Shown piece by piece: positions 5,548 through 5,931 of a stretch of 5,931 bases of DNA. A program made the position numbers and the translations under genes. How positions within the stretch are numbered: position 1 is the first letter of the stretch; each line of letters starts with the position of its first letter. The DNA is from Anaerolineales bacterium (GTDB lineage Bacteria; Chloroflexota; Anaerolineae; Anaerolineales; UBA6663): assembly GCA_017999235.1 (NCBI GenBank), contig JAGOBN010000283.1, forward strand, positions 1 through 5,931, given 5' to 3'. The notes under the pieces are model-generated. The model worked only from the letters and a program-made list of their open reading frames with translations, was not told the DNA's origin and did no database searches.

Positions 5548-5931
5548 TTAGCGGGTTTGGCGTCCGGGCCGGCAGCCGGCTCTTCCAGCCGCACCCACCC
5601 GTGCTTCAGGGCGTACACCGCCGCCTGCGTCCGGTCTTCCACGTCCAGCTTCTGCAGGATGGCGGTCATATGGTTCTTGACGGTCTGATGGCTGATCCCC
5701 AGGCTATAGGCGATCTCTTTATTGCTCATCCCGCGCGTGACACACTGCAGGATCTCCATCTCGCGCGGCGAGAGCGGCGAGAACGCCTCCCGCACATCGT
5801 TCAGATAAGGCCGGCCGGCCTTCTCCACCCCCGCCTCCAGCCACTCCTGTAAACCCTGCTGGTCATATACGCGGTCATTCACCACATAATGACCCTGCGC
5901 CACCCAGCGCACCACCTGGATCAAGTGCCGG
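5544..5931 (-). CDS. NarL/LuxR-type response regulator (C-terminal part, cut by window edge)
   Basis: The frame is open to the right edge, giving 128 complete codons; the gene begins outside the window. The first visible residues (RHLIQVVRWVAQGHYVV) look like the last helix of a receiver domain, so most of that domain, including the phosphorylated Asp, is not visible. After a linker comes a GerE/LuxR DNA-binding domain: LSPREMEIL at visible residues 53-61, then MSNKEIAYSLGISHQTVKNHM (68-88, containing the recognition helix), ending with DRTQAAVYALKHGW. The last residues (about 115-128) form a Pro/Ala/Lys tail. The TTG at 5924 is not a credible start because receiver-like sequence continues before it. 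It overlaps the kinase gene by four bases and is its likely partner; the tad genes downstream are plausible targets, by inference. Confidence 0.92.
   Translation of the reverse strand, partial: RHLIQVVRWVAQGHYVVNDRVYDQQGLQEWLEAGVEKAGRPYLNDVREAFSPLSPREMEILQCVTRGMSNKEIAYSLGISHQTVKNHMTAILQKLDVEDRTQAAVYALKHGWVRLEEPAAGPDAKPAK

Noticed and set aside
4522..5688. A 388-codon open frame on the plus strand, opposite the kinase gene
   Set aside because: Composition is that of a complementary-strand shadow (His, Leu, Ala, Gln, Arg), with no motif, while the minus strand encodes a complete kinase with all its boxes.
5922..5924. TTG at 5924 as the start of the LuxR-type regulator
   Set aside because: Receiver-like sequence continues in frame to the window edge, and the family normally has a full receiver domain before this point, so the gene is cut rather than short.
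1..5931. Search by eye for CRISPR arrays, tRNA or rRNA genes, insertion sequences, toxin-antitoxin or defence genes
   Set aside because: No regular repeats, RNA-gene signatures, transposase motifs or defence domains were seen; coding genes fill nearly the whole window.

Overview
The window is one gene-dense stretch transcribed entirely from the minus strand (right to left). It carries six genes: two are cut by the window edges, and all sit on top of each other or less than 80 bases apart. It reads as the front part of a Tad/Flp-type pilus assembly locus preceded by a two-component regulatory pair. The G+C-rich sequence, the Thr/Pro-rich linker in the CpaB-like protein, the CpaE protein with an N-terminal receiver domain, and the gene order regulator-kinase-CpaB-CpaE-CpaF-TadB all resemble Chloroflexota (Anaerolineae-like) genomes. 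That assignment comes from remembered family patterns, not from a search.

Layout in transcription order. (1) 5931-5544: C-terminal part of a NarL/LuxR-type response regulator (end of the receiver plus the helix-turn-helix). (2) 5547-4477: soluble DegS-like histidine kinase with a long N-terminal coiled coil, starting inside the regulator's stop codon. (3) 4476-4400: a 77-base gap with a plausible promoter, a GC hairpin followed by four T's, and a strong Shine-Dalgarno. (4) 4399-3239: CpaB/RcpC-like membrane-anchored SAF protein. (5) 3212-1947: CpaE/TadZ-like ATPase fused to a complete receiver domain. (6) 1895-453: CpaF/TadA secretion ATPase. (7) 424-1: N-terminal part of TadB, the inner-membrane platform protein, running off the left edge.

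How they may work together: CpaF powers pilin assembly at the TadB(/TadC) platform, CpaE places the machine in the cell, and CpaB is an anchored extracytoplasmic subunit. The kinase and LuxR regulator probably set expression. Because CpaE carries its own intact phospho-acceptor domain, phosphorylation may also act directly on the machine. No secretin (CpaC) or CpaD gene lies between cpaB and cpaE, which fits a single-membrane envelope. The main points worth checking are the receiver-CpaE fusion beside a kinase, the promoter/hairpin overlap ahead of cpaB, and a hairpin that places the tadB Shine-Dalgarno in its loop. No mobile element, tRNA, rRNA or CRISPR array was seen.
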